Positions 7,935 to 14,640 of a DNA stretch of 24,076 nucleotides are shown here, in pieces (the first letter of the stretch is position 1; each line of letters begins with the position of its first letter). A model generated the notes under the pieces. That model had not been told where the DNA came from. It did no database searches and worked only from the letters and a program-made list of their open reading frames with translations. The stretch comes from Bacteroidota bacterium (GTDB lineage Bacteria; Bacteroidota; Bacteroidia; Flavobacteriales; Weeksellaceae), in the NCBI GenBank assembly GCA_023419095.1, contig JAEZYN010000073.1:1-24076 (forward strand). Reading direction: 5' to 3'. The translations under genes were made by a program, and so were the position numbers.

Positions 7935-8468
7935 CTAAAAAATTTCGGCAAGTGTAGCGAAAAAATCTTCTTCCATAATGCCAAACTGTGCGCAGAAAAG
8001 CTGAAGACCGAAAATATCTTCCGCAACATTTTCATCCAAATTCTGAAAAGTCACTTTACCGAACTCTGTTGTAAGGCTTATTTCGTTGTTTTGAACTTCG
8101 TACTGCGCTGATTCGTAAGGCAGCTTGCGGAAAAATACCGATGTTTCAGCGGACAGATTTTCAGAGACCTGTGGATAGATTAAAATCCCGCCAGGTGTGA
8201 TGTTCTGCAAGAGGAATTGGCAGTTCTGATCTGAGAATCGGGAAGAGATTAAAACAATGGTAGGATTAAAATCTGCAGCCTCGGCGACGTCATCCGTGGA
8301 AAGAATGATGAAATCGCCATTGTTCTCTGCATCATCTTGAATCCAGCCGGCACTGACATCATTCGACCTGAAAATTTGCTGCGCAAGACCTGACAGTTGT
8401 TCTGAAGAACTTAAAATCACCACACGCGTCCGGAAGTTCGCACCGTCTTCACCAGAAAAATACGTCAT
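7935..8468 (-). CDS. Short Mur-ligase-like protein without ATP-binding motif (uncertain)
   Basis: A 177-residue protein, last gene of a four-gene operon and only 3 bp behind the lipoprotein stop. No confident family can be given. The second half resembles, by eye, the central part of the Mur ligase Mpl/MurC type: FLLQNITPGGILIYPQ, then VFFRKLPYESAQYEV, then TTEFGKVTFQNLDEN, and FGLQLFCAQFGIMEEDFF. In Mpl-like enzymes, similar pieces precede the HN-x-x-N and GASKR segments. Here the P-loop (GTNGKT type), the HN motif and the C-terminal domain are absent, so ligase activity is not expected. It may be a degenerate or regulatory paralogue. There is no signal peptide, so it is probably cytoplasmic. 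It should otherwise be called hypothetical. Confidence 0.55.
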   Translation of the reverse strand: MTYFSGEDGANFRTRVVILSSSEQLSGLAQQIFRSNDVSAGWIQDDAENNGDFIILSTDDVAEAADFNPTIVLISSRFSDQNCQFLLQNITPGGILIYPQVSENLSAETSVFFRKLPYESAQYEVQNNEISLTTEFGKVTFQNLDENVAEDIFGLQLFCAQFGIMEEDFFATLAEIF

Positions 8469-8471
8469 AAC

Positions 8472-8912
8472 TTAACGGGATTCGTCCGATACGTTGGCTT
8501 TAATAATATTCTCAAAAACCGCCACCACATTATTCCAACGTTCCTGATCAGGTTTGCGGATCAGCGAAGCATCTGATTTACTGCCCGAATTCGGACCTTT
8601 TTTTACATTAATGGCCGTGGCAATGCGATCGTAAATTTTGTTGTAATCTTCCCCAATCATTCGGAAACGGCTGTCTGCAAGTGTAGTTTCAATCTGCTGA
8701 AGGTCATCCGGCGTCAGTTTAAAATCTTTTTTAATTTTTTTACCCTGAGTTTCATAAGAATAATGTGCAGCATTACCTTTGATCCACAGATTTTCGTACA
8801 CAGGCACGAGACCGCCGCTGCGTGAATAGCTGTAATCAAAATCTGAATATTTTTTGTGGGAAGTACACGCGGCAAGGAAGACAAGCACAAATACTGCGAT
8901 GAATTTTTTCAT
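8472..8912 (-). CDS. Uncharacterised small lipoprotein
   Basis: A 146-residue protein with a clean lipoprotein signal (MKKFIAVFVLVFLAAC, lipobox LAAC at C16). The mature chain begins TSHKKYSDFDYSYSRSGGL and continues with a strand-rich part (LWIKGNAAHYSYETQGKKI) and a helical segment (LTPDDLQQIETTLADSRFR). The overall look, a small FDYSYSRSGG-type protein with a late helix around DQERWNNVVAVFENII, recurs in flavobacterial lipoproteins, but I know no function for it. It is 15 bp downstream of the plsC-like gene and 3 bp upstream of the Mur-like gene, so it is part of the same operon. It is likely periplasmic or outer-membrane anchored. Confidence 0.72.
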   Translation of the reverse strand: MKKFIAVFVLVFLAACTSHKKYSDFDYSYSRSGGLVPVYENLWIKGNAAHYSYETQGKKIKKDFKLTPDDLQQIETTLADSRFRMIGEDYNKIYDRIATAINVKKGPNSGSKSDASLIRKPDQERWNNVVAVFENIIKANVSDESR

Positions 8913-8927
8913 GTAAACTGATTTTAG

Positions 8928-9728
8928 TTAGGGTAAAGTCTCTCCAGATTTTTGGGCTTTTAGCTCCTGATCATAGCCATGCAGGATGTTAAAATCCTCG
9001 GTTTGCTCTATGGCGACCATAATTTTGTTTAAAATAGTTTGCGCATCGTCATTATCGTAATCTATATCGAGCGGCTTCTTGAACTCCATTGTCGGTTTTA
9101 CGCCGGTCACTTTCACGCGCAGACCTTTCTTGTCAAACGCTCGGCGAAAACCGTTGATTTTTATCGGAATAACGATTGGTCTCTGATTTTTCACAAGTTT
9201 TGCCGTACCCTTCCGGCCCTGCGCAAAAGCTGATGTGGTTCCCTGCGGAAAGGTGATTACCCAACCATTATCCAGCGCTTTCATGATGTTTTCTACTTCC
9301 GTGAGGTCTACCATGCGGTTTACGTTGGCACCTTCTGAGCGCCACGTTCTTTTCACCGTGACCGCGCCGGCAAGTTTAAATATCTTAGTCATCAGACCTT
9401 TGTTCATGGTCTCTTCTGCTGCCACATAGTAAAAATCTACTTTCGGATTTAAGAGGTAAACCGGATTCTTAATAGTATTCAGATAACCATTGTTTACTGC
9501 ACAAAAGGCATGATACATCGCCGCAACGTCCGCAAAATAGGTCTGATGATTGGAAACGAAAAGAACGTTGGCATCGGGAAGATCCACAAGGTTTTCTGCA
9601 CCGGAAATCTTTAGCTTGTTGAAGCCATTGAAGCGTCGGTAAGAAACCAGTCCCAGGATAAAAATGATTAACCTCTTGAGAAAATATAGGGTTCCGAATG
9701 CGTCAGTGAAAATATTTTTCTTCGCCAT
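8928..9728 (-). CDS. PlsC-like 1-acylglycerol-3-phosphate O-acyltransferase, atypical motifs
   Basis: A 266-residue membrane-associated acyltransferase of the PlsC/LPLAT fold, expected to transfer acyl chains to lysophospholipid or a similar acceptor. An N-terminal hydrophobic segment (LIIFILGLVSY, about 20-30) precedes the catalytic motif NHQTYFAD (60-67). Motif III is FPQGTTS (160-166), and a late IPIKINGFRRAF block follows. Motif I has five residues between His and Asp where the canonical form has four, and motif III has Q and T in place of the usual E and R of FPEGTR. The frame is open further upstream, but MAKKNIFTDAF at 9728 is chosen because the longer version would overlap the Nudix gene. 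It is 26 bp behind the Nudix gene. An acceptor other than lysophosphatidate, such as aminolipids, is possible. Confidence 0.8.
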   Translation of the reverse strand: MAKKNIFTDAFGTLYFLKRLIIFILGLVSYRRFNGFNKLKISGAENLVDLPDANVLFVSNHQTYFADVAAMYHAFCAVNNGYLNTIKNPVYLLNPKVDFYYVAAEETMNKGLMTKIFKLAGAVTVKRTWRSEGANVNRMVDLTEVENIMKALDNGWVITFPQGTTSAFAQGRKGTAKLVKNQRPIVIPIKINGFRRAFDKKGLRVKVTGVKPTMEFKKPLDIDYDNDDAQTILNKIMVAIEQTEDFNILHGYDQELKAQKSGETLP

Positions 9729-9754
9729 TATCAGTTTAAAAACAGTGTGCGAAT

Positions 9755-10384
9755 TTACAAATTTTTCATCAGATTGCTGAATTCGCTCAGGATCATTGAG
9801 GTAGCTCCCCAAATACGGTAGCCGTTAAATTCGATTACCGGAACTGCTGCGCCGCGCGAACCGAGAAGAACTTCCATCTGTGGTTTTGCTGCCATATTCA
9901 GGAGGGAATCTACCGGAAATTCGATAAGTTCCGTGGCTTCACTTGTCTGCAGAAAAAACTCCGGATTCCGTTTAGTGTATGACACGTAAGGTTTCACATA
10001 AAAATTGCTGGGCGGAATGTAGATTGGCGACATCTCGCGGATAATGCGGATATAATGCAGATCAATGCCGACTTCTTCCGAAGTTTCGCGTTTCGCGGTA
10101 TGCGCAAAATCCGGATCGTCACTCTCTTTTTTTCCACCCGGCAGCGAAATCTGACCGCTGTGTCTGTCGCGTTCATTTTCGGTACGTACGATGAGCGGAA
10201 AATACCACCGCTCATCTTTTAAATAAAGCAGAATGTTGACGGCCGCAAATTTCGGGTCTTTTGTGAGGATTTCCGCATTCGAAAACAGTGGCCTGTAGGG
10301 CGGCGAATACACAGCGTGTGCGTTTTCGCCCGGAAGTTCTGCGTCCTGAATCTTTTTTACAAGATCACGTCCAAAAATTTTCAT
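9755..10384 (-). CDS. Nudix hydrolase, CoA pyrophosphatase type
   Basis: A 209-residue Nudix enzyme. The Nudix core is LPGGKKE followed by AKRETSEEVGI (E87; R99-E100; E103-E104). The CoA-pyrophosphatase hallmarks are present: RTENERDRHSGQISLPGG immediately before the box, and SPIYIPPSNFYVKPYV after it. Members cleave CoA and its derivatives to 3',5'-ADP and 4'-phosphopantetheine. It is the first gene of the Nudix-plsC-lipoprotein-Mur-like operon, so a link with acyl-CoA/lipid turnover is plausible but inferred. The sequence TAAATTTG (10389-10396, minus strand) fits the -7 consensus and lies only 4 bp before the ATG, suggesting a nearly leaderless mRNA. Confidence 0.88.
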   Translation of the reverse strand: MKIFGRDLVKKIQDAELPGENAHAVYSPPYRPLFSNAEILTKDPKFAAVNILLYLKDERWYFPLIVRTENERDRHSGQISLPGGKKESDDPDFAHTAKRETSEEVGIDLHYIRIIREMSPIYIPPSNFYVKPYVSYTKRNPEFFLQTSEATELIEFPVDSLLNMAAKPQMEVLLGSRGAAVPVIEFNGYRIWGATSMILSEFSNLMKNL

Positions 10385-10487
10385 ACTCCAAATTTAGCAA
10401 ACCCTTTCCTGAAAGTGTTTTAAATGAAAGTTAAAATTTATTTGAACATCTTATAATAGCTTCTGGCTCTTTTCTCTTGGCTCTTCC

Positions 10488-12047
10488 TTAATTTGAATAG
10501 CTCACCAGCTCCTGTTTTTGAGCATTGATGATTTTATATTCCAAATATTTAAATGAATCACGCGGAATAATCGTCACCCACTTTTTGTATTTCATGTACC
10601 ATTTTGTCTGGATGCTCATGATGCCTTTGGTAAGATAAGCTTCCACGAACGGATGCACATGAAGGAAGATCTTGCCTTTTTCTTTTTGAATGATGTTCCG
10701 GATCATTTCCTCCATTCTTTCTACTACGACGATCGGCGCTAATATTTCACCGGCCGCATTCGGATTTTCTTCTTTGGTTTCGATGATATTTTCAGGTCTT
10801 GTGCGCTGTCTGGTAAGCTGTATAAGCCCGAATTTGCTTGGCGGCAGAATCTTGTGTCGTGCCTTGTCGCGGCTCATCTCGTTTTTCAGGTGCTCGTAAA
10901 GTTCACGGCGGTGATCGGCATTTATCATGTCGATAAAATCGATCACAATGATTCCGCCCATATCGCGCAAACGAAGCTGTCGGGCAATCTCGGTTGCTGC
11001 CATTTTGTTCACATTCAAAGCATGTTCTTTACTCGCAGAATTGCCGGATGAAATATTGTTGCCGGAGTTTACGTCTACCACATGAAGTGCCTCAGTATGC
11101 TCAATTACGAGGTATGCACCTTTCGAACTTGGGATATTGACGTGCTTGCCAAAACTTTGTTTAAGTTGCTTTTCTACGTTATAATATTCCATCAGCGGAA
11201 TCGGTTTATCGTAGAACTGCACGATGTTTTTCCGTTCAGGCGCGATCACTTCCAGATACGAGCGCATATCGTTCACCATCTGCTCATCGTCGCAAATAAT
11301 GGAAACGAAATCAGCATTAAAATTATCGCGCAGAATGGCCGATGCTTTATCTTCTTCACTCAGAACACGGCTCGGCACTTTGTTTTTCTGAAGGTTTTTA
11401 AAGGCGGTTTCCCATTTTTGCACAAGCTGATTCATGTCATTGTGCAGCTCAGCCACTTTTTTGCCCTCAGCCACTGTGCGTATAATGACACCAAAACCTT
11501 CAGGTTTAATGCTTTCGATCAAAGTTCTGAGACGCTCACGTTCTTCCGCGCTAGCTATTTTCTTTGAGATCGAGACACTTTTGTCGAATGGAATCAAGAC
11601 CAGAAAACGTCCGGTAAGCGAAATCTGCGTAGAAATTCGCGGCCCTTTGGTAGAAATGGGCTCTTTTGTGATCTGGAGAAGTACGCTGTCATCTTTGGCG
11701 ACAACTTTGTCTATCAGGCCGTTTTTATGGATTTCGAGCTGTATGTCGAAATTCTTAAGAGATGAAGTTGACTGTTTTTTTGAAACAGTGTCTTTCAGAA
11801 ATTTTTTATACGTCAGGAACTGCGGTCCGAGATCCTGATAGTGCAGAAACGCATCTTTTTCGTAGCCAATGCTTACGAAAGCGGCGTTCAGATTGGGTGC
11901 AAGTTTTTTTACTCTGCCAATGAACAGGTCGCCCACCACAAAGTCGCTTTTATCTTCCTGCTCATGCAGTTCAAACAGCCTCCCGTCTTCGAGGAGGGCT
12001 ATCTTTGATTTTTCATCTTCATGCGATATGATTAATTCTTTCTTCAT
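10488..12047 (-). CDS. rng: Ribonuclease E/G family endoribonuclease (RNase G)
   Basis: A 519-residue single-strand-specific endoribonuclease for rRNA maturation and mRNA decay. It starts with the S1 RNA-binding domain (about 36-130; VVGDLFIGRVKKLAPNLNAAFV, ...GYEKDAFLHYQDLG). The RNase-H-like/DNase-I-like catalytic core follows, with metal ligands D325 and N327 in VVDVNSGNN and D370 in IIVIDFIDM. Next is the LIQLTRQRTRPENI stretch and the C-terminal small domain. The CPxC zinc-link of E. coli RNase E/G is absent (only one Cys, C252, in the whole protein), and the place is taken by TKEENPNAAGE. There is no long C-terminal degradosome scaffold, so it is G-type in size. The preceding intergenic region is long and structured. 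Confidence 0.93.
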   Translation of the reverse strand: MKKELIISHEDEKSKIALLEDGRLFELHEQEDKSDFVVGDLFIGRVKKLAPNLNAAFVSIGYEKDAFLHYQDLGPQFLTYKKFLKDTVSKKQSTSSLKNFDIQLEIHKNGLIDKVVAKDDSVLLQITKEPISTKGPRISTQISLTGRFLVLIPFDKSVSISKKIASAEERERLRTLIESIKPEGFGVIIRTVAEGKKVAELHNDMNQLVQKWETAFKNLQKNKVPSRVLSEEDKASAILRDNFNADFVSIICDDEQMVNDMRSYLEVIAPERKNIVQFYDKPIPLMEYYNVEKQLKQSFGKHVNIPSSKGAYLVIEHTEALHVVDVNSGNNISSGNSASKEHALNVNKMAATEIARQLRLRDMGGIIVIDFIDMINADHRRELYEHLKNEMSRDKARHKILPPSKFGLIQLTRQRTRPENIIETKEENPNAAGEILAPIVVVERMEEMIRNIIQKEKGKIFLHVHPFVEAYLTKGIMSIQTKWYMKYKKWVTIIPRDSFKYLEYKIINAQKQELVSYSN

Positions 12048-12253
12048 TGTAATACCGGGGAATAATTAAGATTCCGAAGCGCCGGCCAGGATTTCGGCGG
12101 ACCTATTTTAGTTTTAAAACCGTACGATTTTTTTTGCCAGCTTTAAGCCACAAATTTCCGGGATTTACAAAGTGTTTCAAAAACAAAAAACAGAGCGTTT
12201 TGCTCCTATTCCTGTTATTTTTTCCACGGCGGAAAGTTTTGGCTTAAACAAAA
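12048..12253 (-). promoter_or_regulatory. rng: Long, structured rng leader region (candidate)
   Basis: About 200 bp without a gene lie between the HU/peptide terminator and the rng ATG. TATTTTTG on the minus strand (12249-12256) is a possible -7 box, with no good -33. The region holds GAGC/GCTC and CCGAA/TTCGG hairpins and a long-range pair TTTAAGCC (12142-12149) with GGCTTAAA (12241-12248). RNase E autoregulates through its leader in E. coli; whether this leader does so is speculation. Confidence 0.3.
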
Positions 12254-12297
12254 ATATAGTCGGTGAAATTTTATAAAAATAAAAACACCAACTATAT
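12248..12297 (-). terminator. Terminator of the HU/basic-peptide unit
   Basis: Inverted repeat ATATAGTCGGTG (12254-12265) / CACCAACTATAT (12286-12297), a 12-bp stem with one wobble and an A/T-rich 20-nt loop. On the minus strand it is followed by TTTTTG-rich sequence and stands 26 bp after the basic-peptide stop codon. Confidence 0.65.
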
Positions 12298-12322
12298 TGT
12301 TATATGGTAGATCGCGAATTGA

Positions 12323-12412
12323 TTACTTTTTCTTGTGTCTGTTCGCTCTTCTTCTTTTCTTTCTTTTGTGAGTAGCAACCTTGTGTCTCTTTCTTTTCTT
12401 TCCGCTTGGCAT
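12323..12412 (-). CDS. 29-residue highly basic peptide, ribosomal-protein-like
   Basis: A short minus-strand ORF with ATG at 12412 and TAA at 12325-12323. It reads MPSGKKRKRHKVATHK then RKKRRRANRHKKK. Ten Lys, seven Arg and three His make 20 of 29 residues basic, with no acidic residue, as in tiny rRNA-binding proteins such as L36- or THX-like peptides. It lies 42 bp after the HU gene and before a hairpin terminator, and the same arrangement recurs, to my recollection, in flavobacterial genomes. I also recall a small Bacteroidota-specific large-subunit protein (called bL38) from the Flavobacterium johnsoniae ribosome structure; this peptide could be it, but I cannot confirm the identity. It is almost certainly a real gene because of its biased composition and context. 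Confidence 0.8.
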   Translation of the reverse strand: MPSGKKRKRHKVATHKRKKRRRANRHKKK

Positions 12413-12454
12413 AATTTAAAAATTTTTAATTTGTAACTTATATTATATAGTTTA

Positions 12455-12745
12455 TTATTTCACTGCTACTTTAGTTTTCACTTTTTCAACAAAAGTTTTC
12501 GAAGGTTTAAAAGCCGGAATATTATGAGCCGGGATCTCGATTGCTGTATTTTTTGAAATATTTCTTCCCGTTTTTGCTGCTCTGGTCTTAATAACGAATG
12601 AACCGAATCCTCTTAAATAAACATTGTCACCATTGTACATTGAAGTTCTGATTTCCTGCATGAATGCTTCCACAACTTTCTGAGTTTCATTCTTTTCAGT
12701 ACCCAATTTATTCGAGATGGTGCTCACCAATTCTGCCTTTGTCAT
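12455..12745 (-). CDS. HU-family DNA-binding protein
   Basis: A 96-residue nucleoid protein that bends DNA as a dimer. The N-terminal helical part is MTKAELVSTISNKLG..KNETQKVVEAFMQEI. The conserved beta-arm core follows: VYLRGFGSFVIKTRAAKTGRNISKN. The DNA-binding tip (IPAHNIPAFKPSKTF) comes last. The arm residues R and the proline region fit the HU rather than the IHF class, although IHF-like paralogues cannot be excluded. It is divergent from mutY with 47 bp between the two starts, and is followed by the 29-residue basic peptide, probably in the same transcript. Flavobacteria carry several HU paralogues, so no gene symbol is given. Confidence 0.93.
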   Translation of the reverse strand: MTKAELVSTISNKLGTEKNETQKVVEAFMQEIRTSMYNGDNVYLRGFGSFVIKTRAAKTGRNISKNTAIEIPAHNIPAFKPSKTFVEKVKTKVAVK

Positions 12746-12761
12746 TTCCTTTATTTATTTA

Positions 12762-12769
12762 TATTTTTG
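12762..12769 (+). promoter_or_regulatory. Candidate -7 box for mutY
   Basis: TATTTTTG matches TAnnTTTG, 23 bp before the proposed TTG start of mutY. It lies back to back with the HU box in a 47-bp gap. Confidence 0.4.
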
Positions 12770-12774
12770 GTGTG

Positions 12775-12782
12775 CAAATATA
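12775..12782 (-). promoter_or_regulatory. Candidate -7 box for HU gene
   Basis: TATATTTG on the minus strand matches TAnnTTTG and lies 29 bp before the HU ATG. The nearest TTG (in ACTTGTC) is 14 bp upstream, closer than ideal. Confidence 0.5.
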
Positions 12783-12792
12783 ACAACATTTT

Positions 12793-13821
12793 TTGACAAG
12801 TAAAAAACAAAATGCTGATTTTCTTCACGTTGGTGAGAAACTCCTGGCATGGTACCGCACCCACGGCAGAGATTTGCCGTTTCGAAATACACGCGACCCT
12901 TACAAGATCTGGATTTGCGAAATCGTCTTCCAGCAAACACGCATTTCGCAAGGCATAAATCATTACAATAATTTCATCCGCCGCTTTCCCGATGTACAGA
13001 CTTTAGCCAATGCGGCAAGTGACGAAGTCATACTTTATTGGAAAGGTCTTGGCTACTACTCGCGCGCCATCAATATTCATAAGGCTGCACAGCAGATCAT
13101 GAATAAGTTTGACGGTGACTTTCCTTCAAAATATGAAGATATACTGAAACTGAGTGGCATCGGCAAGTACACGGCTGCCGCTATTTCCAGCATCTGCTTC
13201 GGGGCGGCTTTGCCTGCGGTAGACGGCAATTTTTACAGGGTTCTGTCCCGTGTTTTTGCCGATGATTTTGACATTTCATCGTCAAAAGCATTTGGCTATT
13301 TCTCGGAATTGTCGCTGATGATGATGCCAAAAACTGAACCGGGGCATTTCAATGAAGCGATGATGGATTTAGGTTCAGAAATCTGCCGCCCCAGAAATCC
13401 GAAATGTGATGAATGTCCGCTGCAGGCAGATTGTGTGGCGTTTAATTTGGGTTTGATTTCAAAGTTTCCTGTGAAAAGCAAAAAAACCAAAGTCAGCGAT
13501 TTGGAACTTACCTATTATTTTGTTGAATTTGACGGCAAATTTTTGATCCGGCAGCGCGGCGAAGATTTTATCTGGAAAAAGCTTTACGAATTTCCGACAA
13601 AAATCAGCGAGGGTTTAATGCTTAATATTACCCGTCAGACAACCGTTTCGCATCAGCTCACACATAAGAATCTGACAATACATATCTACAAGGTATCACC
13701 TGAAAGCAAAAAACTGTTTCTTGATTTCGCCTCTGAGGGTGATTATGAAATTATTTCACATGAAGATTCGCACGGAAAACCGTTTCCGAAACCGCTTGAA
13801 AATTATCTTGCAGCCATTTAA
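12793..13821 (+). CDS. mutY: A/G-specific adenine DNA glycosylase
   Basis: MutY (342 residues) removes adenine mispaired with 8-oxoguanine. Visible features in order: LPFRNTRDPYKIWICEIVFQ with catalytic E43 before QQTR; the helix-hairpin-helix LSGIGKYTAAAI (120-131); catalytic D144 in AVDGNFYRVLSR; the [4Fe-4S] cysteines C198, C205, C208 and C214 (C-x6-C-x2-C-x5-C); and a C-terminal Nudix-like recognition domain with VSHQLTHKNLTIHIY. No in-frame ATG exists before the conserved region. TTG at 12793 gives an N-terminus (MTSKKQNADFLHVGEKLL) of family-typical length, so it is chosen. It diverges from HU. In flavobacteria mutY is usually followed by ssb and gld genes; here gldD follows after a 210-bp gap with no ssb. 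Confidence 0.95.
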   Translation: MTSKKQNADFLHVGEKLLAWYRTHGRDLPFRNTRDPYKIWICEIVFQQTRISQGINHYNNFIRRFPDVQTLANAASDEVILYWKGLGYYSRAINIHKAAQQIMNKFDGDFPSKYEDILKLSGIGKYTAAAISSICFGAALPAVDGNFYRVLSRVFADDFDISSSKAFGYFSELSLMMMPKTEPGHFNEAMMDLGSEICRPRNPKCDECPLQADCVAFNLGLISKFPVKSKKTKVSDLELTYYFVEFDGKFLIRQRGEDFIWKKLYEFPTKISEGLMLNITRQTTVSHQLTHKNLTIHIYKVSPESKKLFLDFASEGDYEIISHEDSHGKPFPKPLENYLAAI

Positions 13822-14019
13822 CCAACAACTTATATTTTACTCTAACGTCAAAGAAGTTATTTCCCAAACTGACTTTCTTTTAAAATGGAATTTAGGGATT
13901 CTCAGAATTAAATGATTGATAAACACCAAAAGAGGGTTCCTAAATTCTGCTTTTTAAAACAGCTTTGCGTCAGACTTTTACACCGTCCGTCAACACAAGG
14001 AAATCTCAAACCAAATTCG

Positions 14020-14027
14020 TACTTTTG
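14020..14027 (+). promoter_or_regulatory. gldD: Candidate -7 box overlapping gldD start region
   Basis: TACTTTTG ends 4 bp before the first possible ATG (14032). Transcription from it would begin at or near that ATG, so either the mRNA is leaderless or the second ATG (14047, before ITLLGLSVISC) is used. Confidence 0.4.
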
Positions 14028-14031
14028 CGCG

Positions 14032-14586
14032 ATGTTTAGAAACCTAATGATCACTTTACTGGGACTTTCAGTCATTTCATGCGCAGAAGACGCGCTGCCG
14101 AAACCCAGCGGTGAACTCCGGTTAGAATATCCCGCCGCAAAATACACACGCTATACCTCGCCGTGCGGTTTTTCATTCGAACATTCTTCCTTTACGAAAA
14201 TAGAAAATGCTAAAAACCAATGTTGGTATTACATTGCATATCCTGAAATGAAGGCCAGAGTTTTCATCACCTACTTCCCGATAAAGAACGATTTCGGTCT
14301 TCACATCAAAGAATCGGAAAAAATGGTTTATGAACACACCATCAAAGCAAGCTCTATTGACACCAAGTCGTTCAGCTATCCAGAGCGCCGCGTTTTTGGC
14401 AATTTTTACGAACTTAAAGGTCCCACGGCCTCGAATGTTCAGTTCTTCGTGACAGATTCTACGCGGCATTACGTTACTGCAAACCTTTATTTTAACTCAA
14501 GGCCAAAACCCGATTCACTCGCACCGGCAATTGACTATATTAAGAAAGATTTGCTTCATTTAATCGATACATTTGAATGGAAGTAA
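14032..14586 (+). CDS. gldD: Gliding motility / T9SS lipoprotein GldD
   Basis: A 184-residue lipoprotein with signal MFRNLMITLLGLSVISC (Cys17). The start of the mature chain, LPKPSGELRLEYPAAKY, is the GldD signature as I know it. YTSPCGFSFEHS, ARVFITYFPIKNDF and a late GNFYELKGPTASNVQFFVTDS follow. The length fits the family (about 185-195). GldD is one of the Gld lipoproteins needed for gliding and for the type IX secretion machinery, and is kept in non-gliding relatives. The frame is open further upstream, but the lipobox and promoter position favour 14032 or 14047. Its usual partner gldE and ssb are not in the mutY-gldD gap. With porZ at the other end, the window holds two T9SS-linked genes. 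Confidence 0.9.
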   Translation: MFRNLMITLLGLSVISCAEDALPKPSGELRLEYPAAKYTRYTSPCGFSFEHSSFTKIENAKNQCWYYIAYPEMKARVFITYFPIKNDFGLHIKESEKMVYEHTIKASSIDTKSFSYPERRVFGNFYELKGPTASNVQFFVTDSTRHYVTANLYFNSRPKPDSLAPAIDYIKKDLLHLIDTFEWK

Positions 14587-14618
14587 TTCGTGAAATTCGA
14601 AGTAATTCGTGAAATTCG
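14581..14618 (+). repeat. 19-bp perfect tandem duplication over the gldD stop codon
   Basis: AAGTAATTCGTGAAATTCG occurs at 14581-14599 and again at 14600-14618. The first copy contains the last Lys codon and the TAA of gldD; the second lies in the leader of the PfkB gene. Confidence 0.9.
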
Positions 14619-14640
14619 TTTTAAAACAATAAATATATAT

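Noticed and set aside
9729..9812. 28-residue N-terminal extension of the PlsC-like protein
   Set aside because: It overlaps the 3' end of the Nudix gene and carries no family features; MAKKNIF is the better start.
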